Assembly: GCF_014839805.1 (NCBI RefSeq)
Contig: NC_051141.1
Span: forward strand, 9,866,777-9,930,776
Direction of reading: 5' to 3'
Origin: Manduca sexta
Taxonomy: Eukaryota; Arthropoda; Insecta; Lepidoptera; Sphingidae
DNA length: 64,000 bases
Shown: piece by piece, positions 48,801 to 60,918 of the stretch
How positions within the stretch are numbered: position 1 is the stretch's first letter
Layout of the letters: the number at the start of each line of letters is the position of its first letter
Translations under genes and position numbers: made by a program
Notes under the pieces: model-generated
The model's input: the letters and a program-made list of their open reading frames with translations, nothing else
What the model was told of the DNA's origin: nothing
Databases searched by the model: none

Positions 48801-50613
48801 ATATCTAGTCTTGACTTCGAAATTTTGTTTTTAATAAATGATCCTAATTATTTTTCCTAATAACTTAAAATACTTAAAGCACAATCTACATTATAATTTA
48901 GCTGTTGCATAACGATATTCAAGAATCCGACATTAAGCTTTCATATATTACGTTCATAATACTATTTTTTTGCAGTATGGGTGGTATTGGGGCCCGATAT
49001 CAGTAGAAGCAGCAGAAAAAATACTTTCCAATGAGCCGGACGGTTCGTTTATAGTCCGGGACAGCAGCGATGATCATTATATATTTACGTTAACGTTCAA
49101 GTTGAATGGTCTTAGGCATGTAAGGATAGAACACGACCAGGGTAAGTTGTCTTTTATTCGATACTTTGTTTCCATCAACTTAGATAAAACGACTATACTA
49201 GGTAAATATTAAGGTGTGTCCAAATAAGGTCAAAGCGCCGCCCCGCAAACAAGCGGAATTGTTTAAGACTATTTTTTAAGTTATTACGAGACGCGTTAAC
49301 CTGTTATAGACAACAGCCGATATCACCAGCCTTAACTATGAATAAACAGTTATATGTAAGATGTCAATTAGGTACTTAATCGAAAATGAAACTGTTATGT
49401 ATAAAGGTATCTGTAACGATACGTGGACTGTTGCATCGACATTCTACCACTATTACTATGCTATATGATTTCAGGTAACTTCTGTTTTGGAGGCTGTACA
49501 ATGTTCAAGGCGCAAACTATAGTCGAGTTCATAGAGAATGCCGTTGAAACGTCTCGTAGCGGTAGATATTTGTTCTTCTTGAATTTGCGACCTCTACTGG
49601 GCCCCGTAAGGGTACAACTTTTGTACCCTGTGTCCAGGTTTAAGCGAGTGCAGAGCTTACAGCATATGTGCAGGTGATTATGCATATTCCTTACTTTCTG
49701 CATTTGCGGAATCTGCATCAACCACTTTAGTAAATTGGAGTTGAGATTAGCAAGAAAACATGCAAAAATATACTTTAGCAAGTAGATTTTACCATGTAGA
49801 CAATCACGACAAGCAGACTTCTGCAATTTTTATAGCTTGCGGGACTTGCAATAACAACTCACGCTTAAACACCATTAGGCGATTTGTGCCACCAACTTGC
49901 ATTTTATTCCTCGTGTTGATAAAAAATTTTACTTGTTGAGCAAGTAAAGATGACAGTTAAGATACATGCGACCCGTCTAAAGTTATAGACCTTATTGGTA
50001 TGTCTTAAGTTGGCATGTTGTTGGGTGTTACCGATGTCTATTTTTGCCGCCAAGCAACAGTATGTATGCACTATTGTGGTCCTGTTAGAGAGATATTGTA
50101 GCCAGCTTACTTTATCTTATTAAACTTAAAATACTATGTGTCGAAATGACTGGCGCAGTTGAGTGCGTTGTTATTAAAAATTCTGGTTATGTGACACAAA
50201 TTTGAAAAGAAATTGCTGGAAAATCTTTCTAATCTAAACACGGCTTAAAAATTGAGATAATATATATTGCATAAATATTTTAATATATAGATTGAACTAT
50301 ATTATAGACTCAGGGTTGTAAATATTATCTATATGCAAGAGGAATAGAAGCATTATAAATACTTGTACCGAGTAAATTCGCCTTTCCATTGTTTTTTTTT
50401 TGACATTTACGCTTTCCGTCAAACTAAGATTTGCGCTCATGAAGGCATGGAGTGCGGCTCCGGCTTCTGAATAAGTATGTGACATTTTGTTCCAGGTTTG
50501 TGATACTGAAGTACGTTCGACGCGACCTTATAAGTAACCTACCTCTGCCCCGGCGGCTACTTGACTACTTAAGCGCTACGCATTATTACTCGGAACTTCT
50601 CGCTGATATTTAG
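42801..50613 (+). CDS. SOCS7: Suppressor of cytokine signalling, SOCS6/7 type, 6 exons, complete
   Basis: Exons 42801-42926, 45428-45577, 47401-48684, 48976-49141, 49475-49673, 50496-50613; all introns are GT..AG and phases agree (2043 nt, 680 residues plus TAG). Residues 1-520 form a long, low-conservation, Ser- and Lys-rich region with two YxVP motifs (Y225, Y234) and a proline motif ALPPLP (484-489). The SH2 domain starts at GWYWGPIS (522) with the phosphotyrosine-binding Arg548 in GSFIVRDSSDD. YPVSRFKRVQSLQHMCRFVI (626-645) holds the elongin B/C-binding BC box and LPLP (657-660) is the Cullin-5 box. SOCS proteins bind phosphotyrosine partners and recruit an ECS ubiquitin ligase. The SH2-SOCS region mixes SOCS6 and SOCS7 features, as expected for the insect orthologue of both (Drosophila Socs16D), so the symbol is approximate. 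AATAAA at 51304 is a candidate poly(A) signal. Untranslated upstream exons cannot be excluded. Confidence 0.93.
42927..45427 (+). other. SOCS intron 1, 2.5 kb
   Basis: AT-rich intron with donor GTAAAGCA and acceptor TTTCGGCAG. A short remnant near 44413-44440 (CCCCTATATGGGGCAGAGGGC) resembles a common lepidopteran repeat word. I see no coding content; the frames 42905-43090 and 45321-45521 run across exon edges and are not genes. Confidence 0.6.
45808..46045 (+). repeat. Interspersed repeat, copy 1 (CTGCCGCC..TTGTAGCCAGTG), SOCS intron 2
   Basis: TATTTCTGCCGCCGCAAGTA, AGTAGTCACTGTTTGGAGGA, CATTGTAGCCAGTGTAACTA and CTCATGACTCAGGATAACGA follow the order of a very common lepidopteran repeat. 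A second copy lies in intron 5 at 50010-50130. It is non-coding and the transposon class is uncertain. Confidence 0.55.
46260..46920 (+). repeat. GC-richer insertion in SOCS intron 2, probable transposon remnant
   Basis: Composition rises sharply between about 46260 and 46890 and two frames stay open (plus 46149-46535 and 46600-46890, minus 46684-46926). Words such as CCCAGCCTCTAGGGAGAGAG and GTGCTCCTCTTGGATCGTGT suggest a LINE body, but I recognise no domain. It lies wholly within intron 2 and does not look like host exon sequence. Confidence 0.35.
50010..50130 (+). repeat. Interspersed repeat, copy 2, SOCS intron 5
   Basis: TTACCGATGTCTATTTTTGC, CGCCAAGCAACAGTATGTAT, GCACTATTGTGGTCCTGTTA and ATATTGTAGCCAG match the family of the copy at 45808-46045, in the same orientation. 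Only the first half is present. Confidence 0.5.
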
Positions 50614-53600
50614 TGTCAAGTGTCGAGTGCGAAAGGCTATCTTGCCGCGTCTTTGACTTTCTACAACACACCTATATATAATGTAAGGTTGATTAATTGC
50701 AATGAGTTACATTGGTTTGTAAGTATTACTGGCGTATAATTTTAAGTAAAATGTATTTATGCGTATTTATAAAAGTCTCTTAATTTATTTATTACTAGTA
50801 CATTCACCCGTGATTCATGATAATTCTTCAATACATAACATATTTTGTACAGAGTTTGATAAAATCAATTTTTTGTAACGTGTATTTCACCGACATGGTA
50901 ACGTAGTGTTTAGTTGGCTTGTGACACATCGGCAATTTATACGGAAAGTGGCGGACATAAATATAAATTATTTTGATAATGAATTGTGTACATACATATT
51001 AGTGTTATTCACTAATTGACATTAAGCCACATTGCGAGTTTACACTGACATGAATCCAGGCCCGGTCACAAAGGTTGTAGATGTACTGAAATAATTAGTA
51101 AGCATATAGAAGCGGAACGGTCACTTCGAGTGATTAGTGCCAGCATGGGTGTGCCCGTTTTCACCGACCACGAGACACTCGACTTCTAAACAAGTTTAGA
51201 AGTTATCTAATACAATATAAGAACCTATCATGGATATTATTAAGATTATATAAAGATGCAACATGGATTTGGGCTTAAAGGGTAAAATGTTTACAAATCA
51301 ATAAATAAACTATTTGAACAGTCACTTCTGTGGTCAAATATATTATCTCAATCAAAGTCCCACGAAAAGGAAAATAAATCATTTTAACGAATACAAGTTG
51401 TTTCACCAAGAAAGAAATATTAATGGAATTTATTAAAATTGTTCAAACAGTTCAATGAACGCTACACTTATTCATCGATTCTGTGAATATTTTTTTTTAG
51501 TAAGAAAACTCTTTGGTAAATAACTAAATTCTATCGAAATCAATTTGTTAAATTTTCTATTCCATATATCCAATATAATATATCCCTTGCATCAGAGAAC
51601 TTTAGTATATTTTGAAGTAATTTATTTGATATTTATATGATGTCCTTAACTGTAACCTATTAACCGCAGTAGTTTGTGAAATTGTTGATACCTGATCACT
51701 TTTGCCCTAAATATTATAATCTGATATTCTATCATCAAGGAGAGGCTGTATCCGCGATGTGCTCTGGTGTCGCTTCATTGGGTGAGTGTGAACTCGGGCA
51801 TTACTCGTAATATAAATATGAGCTATATTGTGATAATTGTGGTTCACTCTGATAGTTTGCAAAAGACGTATGAAGAAGTCAAATTAATGTTGCACGCTTT
51901 ACTCAATTTGCTGTGAGCCTAGAGATATATTCGAATATTTTGTATGAAGTGTATGAAATATTTTTAATACCTATACCACTGCGAGAAAATGGAATAAATC
52001 GTAAAAACGCTTTATAAAGCCACAACATTACAACCACGTTGGTTAATTGCTCACTGTGGCTTAACCTAATGTATTACAAGTTATGTTATATTTTGTAGGT
52101 AATAATTGAATTGTTTTACAATAACGTAGTTATATGTTATATTGTGGTTGTATTGTTTCATATCGAAGGTGTTTTATTATTATATAAGTTGAAACAACTT
52201 ATTGTGATCGTTTCTGCGTTACATTTAAAGTTGTTACTAAACTTATGAGTGATATCAAATTAAGAGCGTCTCTTGCATGAAATTACATGAATAATTTAGA
52301 AAATTATTGGATATACAATTAACTCAAATATGCTACTGTTTGTCTGAGGTTATAATTTTATCATACTCATTGAACTATGTCGGTTTTGTGACATATTTCT
52401 AGCTAACGTTATAATTACCTGGCAACTTAGCCAGTGTATGAAGAACGCGGCGTGTACAATCTTTCCTTTCTGCCAAAGTATAAGATCAAATGCTCACGCA
52501 CATGTTATGAAAACTGTTGTATTTAGCTGATTAATGTGCGTTGAACATAATATGTGTATTTGTACGTATTAGATTTATTTATGTGTGCGATCATGACGAC
52601 TTAAAACGATGTTACTGTTGCATTTTCTATGTAGTAGTTACATTGAAAGTGTAACAATTCTTTGTTCGGCAAAAAGCGCATGCCGCGTCCTTTCTAGATG
52701 GTCTATGTTTGACACACGTAAGTAATTATTCCTTTCTGAATGGCAAATTTCATAATGATAACGTTGTTACTTGTACGCAACATACGTATTATTATGCGCT
52801 GCCAGTTTATTAAATTAATCATAAATAAAATAACTTAATGCATCAAGATGGAAACAGTAGCAATCGCGTATCAACGTCTTTATATAGTACAATATCACAC
52901 GCGTGATTGTTTTTTAAATATATTATGAATGTCGAAATAATGATTTGAAAAATTCCGAACATCACCTACGTTACGTATTTGTGACTTATCTTTATGTATT
53001 TTACCAAGTAGTATAAATATCAGCAGTATCAACTTACATTGACACATTTTGGACAAGTGGACGATGGCAAGTGTGAACACTCTATATAATATGATAATTT
53101 TAAAATTTATTATGATCAATAATGAATTAAGTCAGGCTGACGTGCTGACAGTGGCTCTCGAGCGTCTCATTTTTCGTAGTCGATATTATGTTATGATTAT
53201 TCTGAATGTACTAATTAGTTTATTGTAGTGAGTATAAATAAAAAACAAATAATGAAATTTCGCCCGCGATACTTTTATAAGATTTTTCAACGCGGATATT
53301 TTTACGAGGCCGTCTAAATCGTTCATGTCATCTCAACAGATAGTTACTAGCCAATTTTACAGAGAATGCAGTTTTAAGAAACTACTTTTTAATATATTAT
53401 TCTCAGTTTTATCAAGGTGCCAGAACACCTTTTAAGCAACTTAAACCGTTTAAACCTTTTCAAAGCCTATTTTAAACTCCACGCCCAGTTTACTTTGTAG
53501 ACCGGCGCAAGACACTGATGCACCAGTCACCACTTTACTCAGCAGATGATATATATGATGAATAGATGAAGTAGATTCTACTACTGAAGGCTACAGAAGG

Positions 53601-55157
53601 AAGGCGATCACGTTGCGAGTTCGTACATTTTTAAATAATTATCAGTTATCTACTTAAAAAATCTGGTGTAAGGTTGCTTTTGATTTGTGTTACGATAACA
53701 CAAGCGCCGCTCGCGGATTGCGAACAGGATGACATAGGACTGCGAAAGTTTTGTAAATACTACCATTCGTCAGATCTGGACGCATATTGGGATTTGTAAC
53801 ATATGACTGAAGGCTAACCAAGTATCGCTCCACGCTAGACACAAGCAAAGGTGGATTATTGATTATTTGAAATGGTACTCAATGATATAAAAATGACACA
53901 ATTTGTCGCACCCATCAGAAACTTGTCCTGCATTATACGTCGCTGCGAATGTAAGTTGCGTCATCTGCGTGTTTTGAGACACCAAAGATAAAGGAAATGT
54001 TTTTAGTTATATCATCAGGAGCCTGTGAATCTTGATTATTGTATTTAATGTTATCTTGTGATTTATTAACACGAACGCCGTCGAGCAATGAAAATAAAGC
54101 ACGTATGCTTATAATACCACCGTACATTTTATATTGTAAGTTCTTTCATTATAAGATATTGCAACAAACATATCACCATAATAACAATTATTGTTATAAA
54201 TACGCTCGTATTACGATTTGTAACCAAAATTATTTGTATATTTAGGTTATTACAATTATTTTTTTCATTATTATTTGCATTTTCGTTTTTGTTTTATCAT
54301 TATTTCACCTTATGCGTACATAAAACATCTTCACTAAAGCTTATTATATTATGTAAATATGTCTTTCGAGTCAGGTCTCCGGTGACGATTTCGTTTGTTA
54401 TTAAGGGAGTGTGTTCTATATAATTGACTACTCCTTCTGCTTGACATATTGTCGTGTATAGATAACATCTTTCACTTATATTTGCGACATGAGACCATGG
54501 TTTATTTTGTCTTAGTTGTCTTGTTTTAAAACATAATTTATGAATATTATTTAGTAAATAAAACGAGACAACAATCACGTGGTCTAACGCTGTTCGTATT
54601 GGTACCTGCTTGCACAATATAGTCTCTTATGCTATTTTTATTACAAGGATCTTTAACTATATGTCGGTGTTATACAGTATTATAATTAATTACAAATAAC
54701 AGAACACCAATTTTAGATTGTAAGTAAACCTGCGCAGTGCGTCTATTTGTGTGTGTTTGACACAAATTATAGACGGACTTCGATAGATGATAATTTAAAA
54801 TATATTTTAGAAATTCAATTCTAAAACGTGAGTAAAGTACAAATATCCATGCGATCGAAGTCATTAGCGAAAATGTTCGGCGTGCAATAGGCACGGCCGG
54901 AGAGGTTTTTTACAATTTGTTTAGTAGTGTGAATGCGGTTCGAGAATGTCTATTAGATATTGTCGCCGTGTACCCGCTTTTAAAATATGTATATTATCAT
55001 GTTAGTACCATAAAATTGTAATTAACTAGTACATAAGCGTTTTTAGTATTGTAATTTTTTGCGTACATTGCAATAGCAACATAGTTGTGTATTGTGACTG
55101 GTCGTGATAACTGGAAGCAATCATCAGTAATGATGATTCTGATTATATGTAAACCCA
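50614..55157. other. Intergenic DNA downstream of SOCS, no gene recognised
   Basis: AT-rich DNA with scattered short frames (for example minus 52895-53119 and 54300-54617) without recognisable domains or codon structure. The 3'UTR of SOCS presumably occupies the first few hundred bases. No RNA gene was found by eye. Confidence 0.45.
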
Positions 55158-55419
55158 CTTATTCATAGACGTTATTTATCTAAGCTCTATATTTGTTGCG
55201 ATAACAGGTCTGTTTCTCTGTGCTGACGGCATGGCAGCCTCGTAGTGCGTAGACATAGAGCCGTTGTGATTGGCTAATATTGAGATACAACTTGAATCTA
55301 ATTGGCTGTCAGATGAACAAATCTGAACAAACAGCAAGCTATCAGATAAACAAAACTGAGAAACAGACTTGTTATCACAGCAATGCACCGTCCTTAGATA
55401 AATAACGTTTATGAATAAG
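55158..55419. mobile_element. MITE, 262 bp, CTTATTCATARACG ends
   Basis: The left end CTTATTCATAGACGTTATTT and right end (reverse complement CTTATTCATAAACGTTATTT) form terminal inverted repeats. These extend with gaps about 60 bp inward to GATAACAGGTCTGTTTCTC and its counterpart at 55355-55377. No coding capacity and no certain target duplication are visible. The DNA-transposon superfamily is not assigned. Confidence 0.7.
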
Positions 55420-56407
55420 GAGGAAAGTGTTTAGTTCATTTTGTACCTTGGCGAGGCTTGTGCTAACATTTTTATCGTGGTATGCTGTACACGTGCTTTT
55501 GGTGCATGGATTGTTCGAATCTTCGCTGTTTGCTGCCGTGATATTTCGCAAGTAACATAATATATTATACTGAAACTAATAATCGTATTTACACATCCTA
55601 TGTCGTATTTGTTTACAAGACCTGATTTTAGAATATACGAGGCAAACAACGTTTAGCATAAATCATGAAGGTTGTACGCATGGCAAGTACATAACACATT
55701 TTATTTGGATTGCTAACGAATTGGGATTTATATGACATCATCGTAAAGTCGTCGTGCGTACACGTTCAAAACATATCAGTTATATTGAAACGCAATACCT
55801 AAGTATATGCTCTTATAAATATAATTAGAAGGAATTGATTTCTTTTAAATTATTTTTAACGCGGAGTAACTTTCTTCCTGTAATTTTATTTGAAGCACTA
55901 AAATACGCACGTGAGTACAAATAGAATTCTTGCCAGTGTAGCATACGATATGAATACAATTAATGAGTTAGGTACATCAGTGGCTTATGTATATTCTCAT
56001 TCAATGAAATGTAATTACTGAGGTACTTCTTTAGATCTACGTTTATATAACTGTAGTGTTTGTATCATAAAGCATTAATATATTATGTAAGGGCAAAGTC
56101 TTAAACTAGGCGAGGTAGTGCTGTCTTAGTAGCTGGAATTATTTAAAAAAATATGAGAAAGGTATTCCAGATTGATAAATGATTAGTGGAAAAGTAAATA
56201 AAGTTTTGTGATATACCAAAAGGCCATTAGCGACACTCGAGATCACACGCCATGTTCAACGTGGGCCAATAGAAAATGTATTTCAATGTTGATTCCGGTA
56301 CAATAATAAACCTTTTGTGAAAAAAATACAAGAACTATAACTTGGCCGAGTGGCACACAACACACAAAAATGATTTTATTATACAGGGTCATTTTGATAC
56401 GAATTAA
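55420..56407. other. Intergenic DNA, no gene recognised
   Basis: AT-rich sequence between the MITE and the first of two short Helitrons. Only short frames without recognisable similarity (such as minus 55431-55649) occur, and I found no structured element. Confidence 0.4.
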
Positions 56408-56694
56408 TCTCTATTAACCTAATATAAATGAATCCCTATTTCCCTTGGTCACGCCATCACGCGTGAACGGCTGGACCGATTTCGCTATTTTTTTTTTTGT
56501 GTTATTGTCAGGAGAAGATTCTTACGAAATAAAAAAAAAAAACAAAATATTGCGCCGAAAATTAGAACATTTAAGAAAACTTAACGAAAATATTATTTTT
56601 ATAATATAATTGTTTGAAATAACTGTCAGCGATTGACAGAAAGCGCGCTGCAAATTCATAGTTAGGACGGGACAACGTCTGTCGGGTCAATTAG
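56408..56694 (+). mobile_element. Short non-autonomous Helitron
   Basis: It begins TCTCTATTAACCTAATATAA after an A and contains GGTCACGCCATCACGCGTGA and ACGGCTGGACCGATTTCGC. It ends GACGGGACAACGTCTGTCGG, then GTCAATTAG before a T. The CTAG terminus has decayed to TTAG. At 287 bp it has no coding capacity and would depend on a partner's Rep/Hel protein. Confidence 0.6.
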
Positions 56695-56869
56695 TAAAAA
56701 TATATACATATTCGTCATTACAAAAAAGTGAGCGAAGAATCTAAGAGTTAATGAAAATACTTTATACATTCATTTGTTTACAAAGATTTGTATGCATGTA
56801 TGTATGATTCGAAATAGTATTTGTAGTAATGAAATAAATACACGATGTAGCGCGATCAATACATTATAA

Positions 56870-57613
56870 TCTATATATATAAAAATGAATTGCTGTTCGT
56901 TAGTCTCGCTAAAACTCGAGAACGGCTGAACGGATTTATCTTATCTTGGTCTTGAATTATTCGTGGAGGTCTAGGGAAGGTTTAAAAGGTGAGAAAAATT
57001 CGAATAATTGCCGGGAAAATCCTCAAAACAGCATTTTTCTATTTCCCATACAAACGTTTTCTAAATAAAATGGAGAGTCAATTTGTAATTTATTACCGCT
57101 GCATAAAGTTCAAATTCGCGTGCGCGTTGGAGGATCTAATATCGCGTTCTGAAACTCAACAAAAGTGAAAGTGAATCGCGAACGCGACAAAATTGCATAG
57201 TCTCAAAATGCATAGTACATAAATAGTGGTCGGCTTCGAGAAACTGAATTTTAGCTAACTTCAGTTGTTAATATAATATATAACTCAAAGGTGCCTGACA
57301 GTGATATATTAAGTAACAGCCCAAACCATTGGACGGATCGGGCTAAGACTTTACATGCATAAAGCTATTATGACGTAGGCATCCCCTAAGAAAGGATTTT
57401 GATAAATTCTACCCTTAAGGGGATAAAATAGGGGATGAAAGTTTGTATAAATGTTCTTAGATTTTCGACTGATTGAACTGAAATTATAGATTGGGGATAA
57501 AATTAGTTTGAACCTATAAGTACCGGGAAAATATGTAGCAAGACTTTTATCAAACAGTGGAATTTTATCCTGGAAAACACATTCACGCGGGCGAAGCCGC
57601 GAGCAAAAGCTAG
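56870..57613 (+). mobile_element. Non-autonomous Helitron, 744 bp
   Basis: The 5' end is TCTATATATATAAAAATGAA after an A, close to the 5' end of the Helitron at 5997. The 3' end is a GC-rich hairpin (GCGGGCGAAGCCGC) followed by GAGCAAAAGCTAG and a T. Interior words (CTCGAGAACGGCTGAACGGA; CCATTGGACGGATCGGGCTA) are typical of lepidopteran Helitrons, from memory. The open frame on the minus strand (57351-57620) is only a shadow of the element. Confidence 0.8.
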
Positions 57614-58427
57614 TTTTCATATAAAATTCTGGGAGATATCACACTACGTCAAGAATCAACAAATTACTTTAAAAGGATTTTTATAGTACCGTTCCTTCTG
57701 GATGTGAAAGATTTGTAGGATGCATAAGGAACCCAAGTAATAATTCCATATTAATTTTATATTTAAATATTAAACAACAATGATACCAAATATTACTGCT
57801 TTAGTTTCAGATTTCGACCACCAACGAGACTTGCGTAATTGAACAGATAAGTGTATTTTGGAATTGAAATTGTACGACAGCTATTGATTTAATTTCACAG
57901 TTTTTATAACAATTTAGCGCTTTAAAATAACGATAGACATACGGTAAAGTTTTGTCACAATATCGTCTACTTGTATGAGTCTTAACACAGATGGCCCAAC
58001 TGGTGGCATCACAGGGTCTCTGAAGGAATATAGCGGAGGTCTGTTCGCTATACCAGTACAGCAGTTGTGCAGGTGCTCCATCTTACAGTGGACGACGTCT
58101 TTCGACGCAGTCATCTGAGAATGCTTAGTATTTCGTCAGGCTAGTAGGTACATACGTTGTTTTTATCGTAATTATGTTCACCTAGTCTAGTCTAAACACG
58201 AGGGTATTGACAGCTACCGGGAGACGTAGTACCGCATAGACACAGACTGAGAAGCAGCACTAACAACCTTTGCTAATTGCTGCAGGATGATGGCCATTTG
58301 GAAGAACACGCACCAGGTACAAGTCAACGTAGCTTCTGAGTATCAAACTCTCTCAGAATTTAAAGTTGTGTACGTAAATCCGCATTAAAATAAGAGTTTC
58401 TTGTAAAAACTTTTTAACAAAAAATAA
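57614..58427. other. Intergenic DNA with a GC-richer patch, no gene recognised
   Basis: The patch at about 57950-58330 has open frames on the minus strand (57914-58114; also about 58220-58330) flanked by splice-like dinucleotides. I could not join them in phase or recognise them. It may be an unidentified non-coding transcript or chance. Confidence 0.3.
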
Positions 58428-58920
58428 AACCGCCTTCAAAAACAACTAAAAACCAAAAATTTATTTAACATTACCTATATACTGATTACCAATCTTGGAG
58501 TCGGTACCTAATAACAATCAAATATTGTTTTCGTACATTTGTTCATGTATTTATCTAGTTTAACTAGCAATTAATGACTAATTTTTAATTTTTATTAGGC
58601 ACTGTAAATCAGTCGATGCCTCTTCGGGTAACTCTTTATTGTTAAGTTCTATCTTCAGCTATATAAAACGATGATTGCCATTCGCAAGTACCTAAGTTAC
58701 TTCATAAAATTTACGAAAAACGGCCTAAAAATTTTGAGTATTGCCCTCGATTTCCCCAGGATAAAATCATCAGATCCTGACTTAGTAACTATGGGACCAC
58801 TTCAGAAGTATCTCCTTTCCAACAAAAAAAGAATTTTGGAAATCGGTCCACAAATGGAGTGATCGCGTAACAAAAAAAACCTAGTCGCATTGAAAACCTC
58901 CTCCTTTTTTGAAGTCGGTT
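58428..58920. mobile_element. Tc1/mariner-type MITE (ACCGACTTCAAAAA family)
   Basis: The left end AACCGCCTTCAAAAAC and right end (reverse complement AACCGACTTCAAAAAAGGAG) are inverted repeats of a family I recall as very common in Lepidoptera. The open frame 58671-58862 (KNGLKILSIALDFPRIKSSD) is interior sequence, not a known transposase. The superfamily is inferred from the ends only. Confidence 0.65.
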
Positions 58921-60918
58921 AAAAAATAAAGATACACATAAGTAATAGCCCAAATTAGAAATAAAATATACGATAGTAGTAGTAGTAAATGTATTTATTT
59001 AAGTATTTCATATTGGTAGAGCAACGAAGTAAATTTGATTATCACACATGAAGCACGAGTATGGGTTGTGCCGGGAAAGTATCGTTGTGATAATATTTGC
59101 CATAAATTGCTATAAAAAATCAACCACTATACTTTTATAAAAAACATTTTGCTATCAGTAAACTGTCTTCGACATTGACCGAACTATTCAATGACGTAGC
59201 TCCCATAAGTAATGGATATCTGTACTACCTTCTCCCATGGTCATTTTTGTCTACAGTACCTAATTGTGTAGGTAAGTATAAAATATTAGGTATTTAAGTA
59301 GTTACATAGTACCTATGAACATGTAATTTAAACAAATTGTTTTGTATTTAATTTCCTAATAGGAATTTATAATTTACTTAATATAATAAGAACCGATTAC
59401 GTTGGTTCCTATCCCAAGTCTTGAACAATAATGATCCACAAATGACCCTGTATATAAAAACATTTTATATCCGGCCAGTTATAGCTAACGAGCAAAGAAA
59501 ATGATAAAATAAAACTTATTTTATGATAAGTTTCGCCAATATCTCTGCTTCCACTAATGAATGGAGTGGACCTTGTTAAGACTTACATTAATTGACTGTG
59601 ATGTTCCACTAAGCCACGAGTCTGGTTCGCATAGTACCACTACATTAATGAGAATACATTATTATATAGCGCCTTATTCAAATACAATGGACTGTGAATT
59701 TATAATAACATCGTGTATATAAAGTTTTTATACGTAAATAAATCGTAATAGTTGCCAATTTTTATTCAAACAAATTATATTAATTGATAGCGAAATGTGA
59801 TTATTCTTCGTGTATTCATGCTAAATGATAAAATTTAATTATAATTGTAGTGGCTGTGGCTAAATCGAGCATGTATAGTCATAAAGAAATTCTCAGTTGT
59901 AAGTGATACGAATTATTCAAATAGTTATTTTTTATGTACTGTAATCCATAGATAATCATGTAATAACAATAATAGACCTTGCTGCGCTTACATATATTTA
60001 AATATCCTGCAGTCAATGAAATATTATTTATACGAACCATCTTAATGAATAAAAAAATAAGCAACTGAAATTTTCATACTAACTTACTGCTCGAGTGATC
60101 TTGAAGTTTTTTTAGTTTTAATGAAATTAAGAAATCAGGTAAGTATCTTGCAAATGTTCAGTGGGCCGTATGGGACTCCTCGGCCGCGGCACAGTTTGAA
60201 TATAGCTAATCAGAAGGGGTTATTGGATTTATTGTAATTTTCTTCGATGTAGTCTCTTGACACATCCATGTAGGTAAGCATACATATTACTGCTTCAATG
60301 AATAACAATTATCTATTCAATGGAATTACTTGGTTTTGAATCGTATCTTCATCATGGGCAAAGGGCCCTGAGCGATTGGTTCCATACTTGGCGGCACACG
60401 AGTTACGGAGAATATGCAAAATTATGAAATTAACAATATCCATATTAATAAATTTGAAAAAACCGAAGTAAAGAAAACGTTGCCCAAGTATTGTGAATAT
60501 TTATTCCCCTATGAATAATAGATCTCAAAAAGATTGCTTCTCAAAATACGAGCAGTGCGCGCTATTGTCGGGGGCGGGGCTCTAAGAATACATTTTCTAA
60601 CGAGGTTCCAGAATATAAGTTAATCTCTCGATTAATGTTGGATTGGACATTTAGCGACATTTATATAATTAATCAAGTTAAGTGACTGGTAGAGGCTGAG
60701 AGGAGTCTTGGCCCACCTAGGCCTGTCATGGCCGTCATTCTCAGCTTCGTCATTTATTGAGTTTAAATCAATATAAATAGTTGTCCGCAAATACGTTCGT
60801 GTAAAATTTTAATGTATCCTGTGACCTCTTTGCTTTGTGCGGGTCGTTTGTCATTCGCGTAGATCATCTCTTATCGTGACCATGGCATTGTAGATTCGGC
60901 TCTCGTCGTAGGTACATA
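58921..60918. other. Intergenic DNA, no gene recognised
   Basis: AT-rich DNA with a few GC-richer stretches (about 60150-60200, 60560-60600) and no recognisable gene, RNA or transposon ends. Confidence 0.4.

Noticed and set aside
58220..58330. Minus-strand exon joined to 57914-58114 as a membrane protein gene
   Set aside because: None of the GT sites tried gives an open joined frame and I recognise neither piece.
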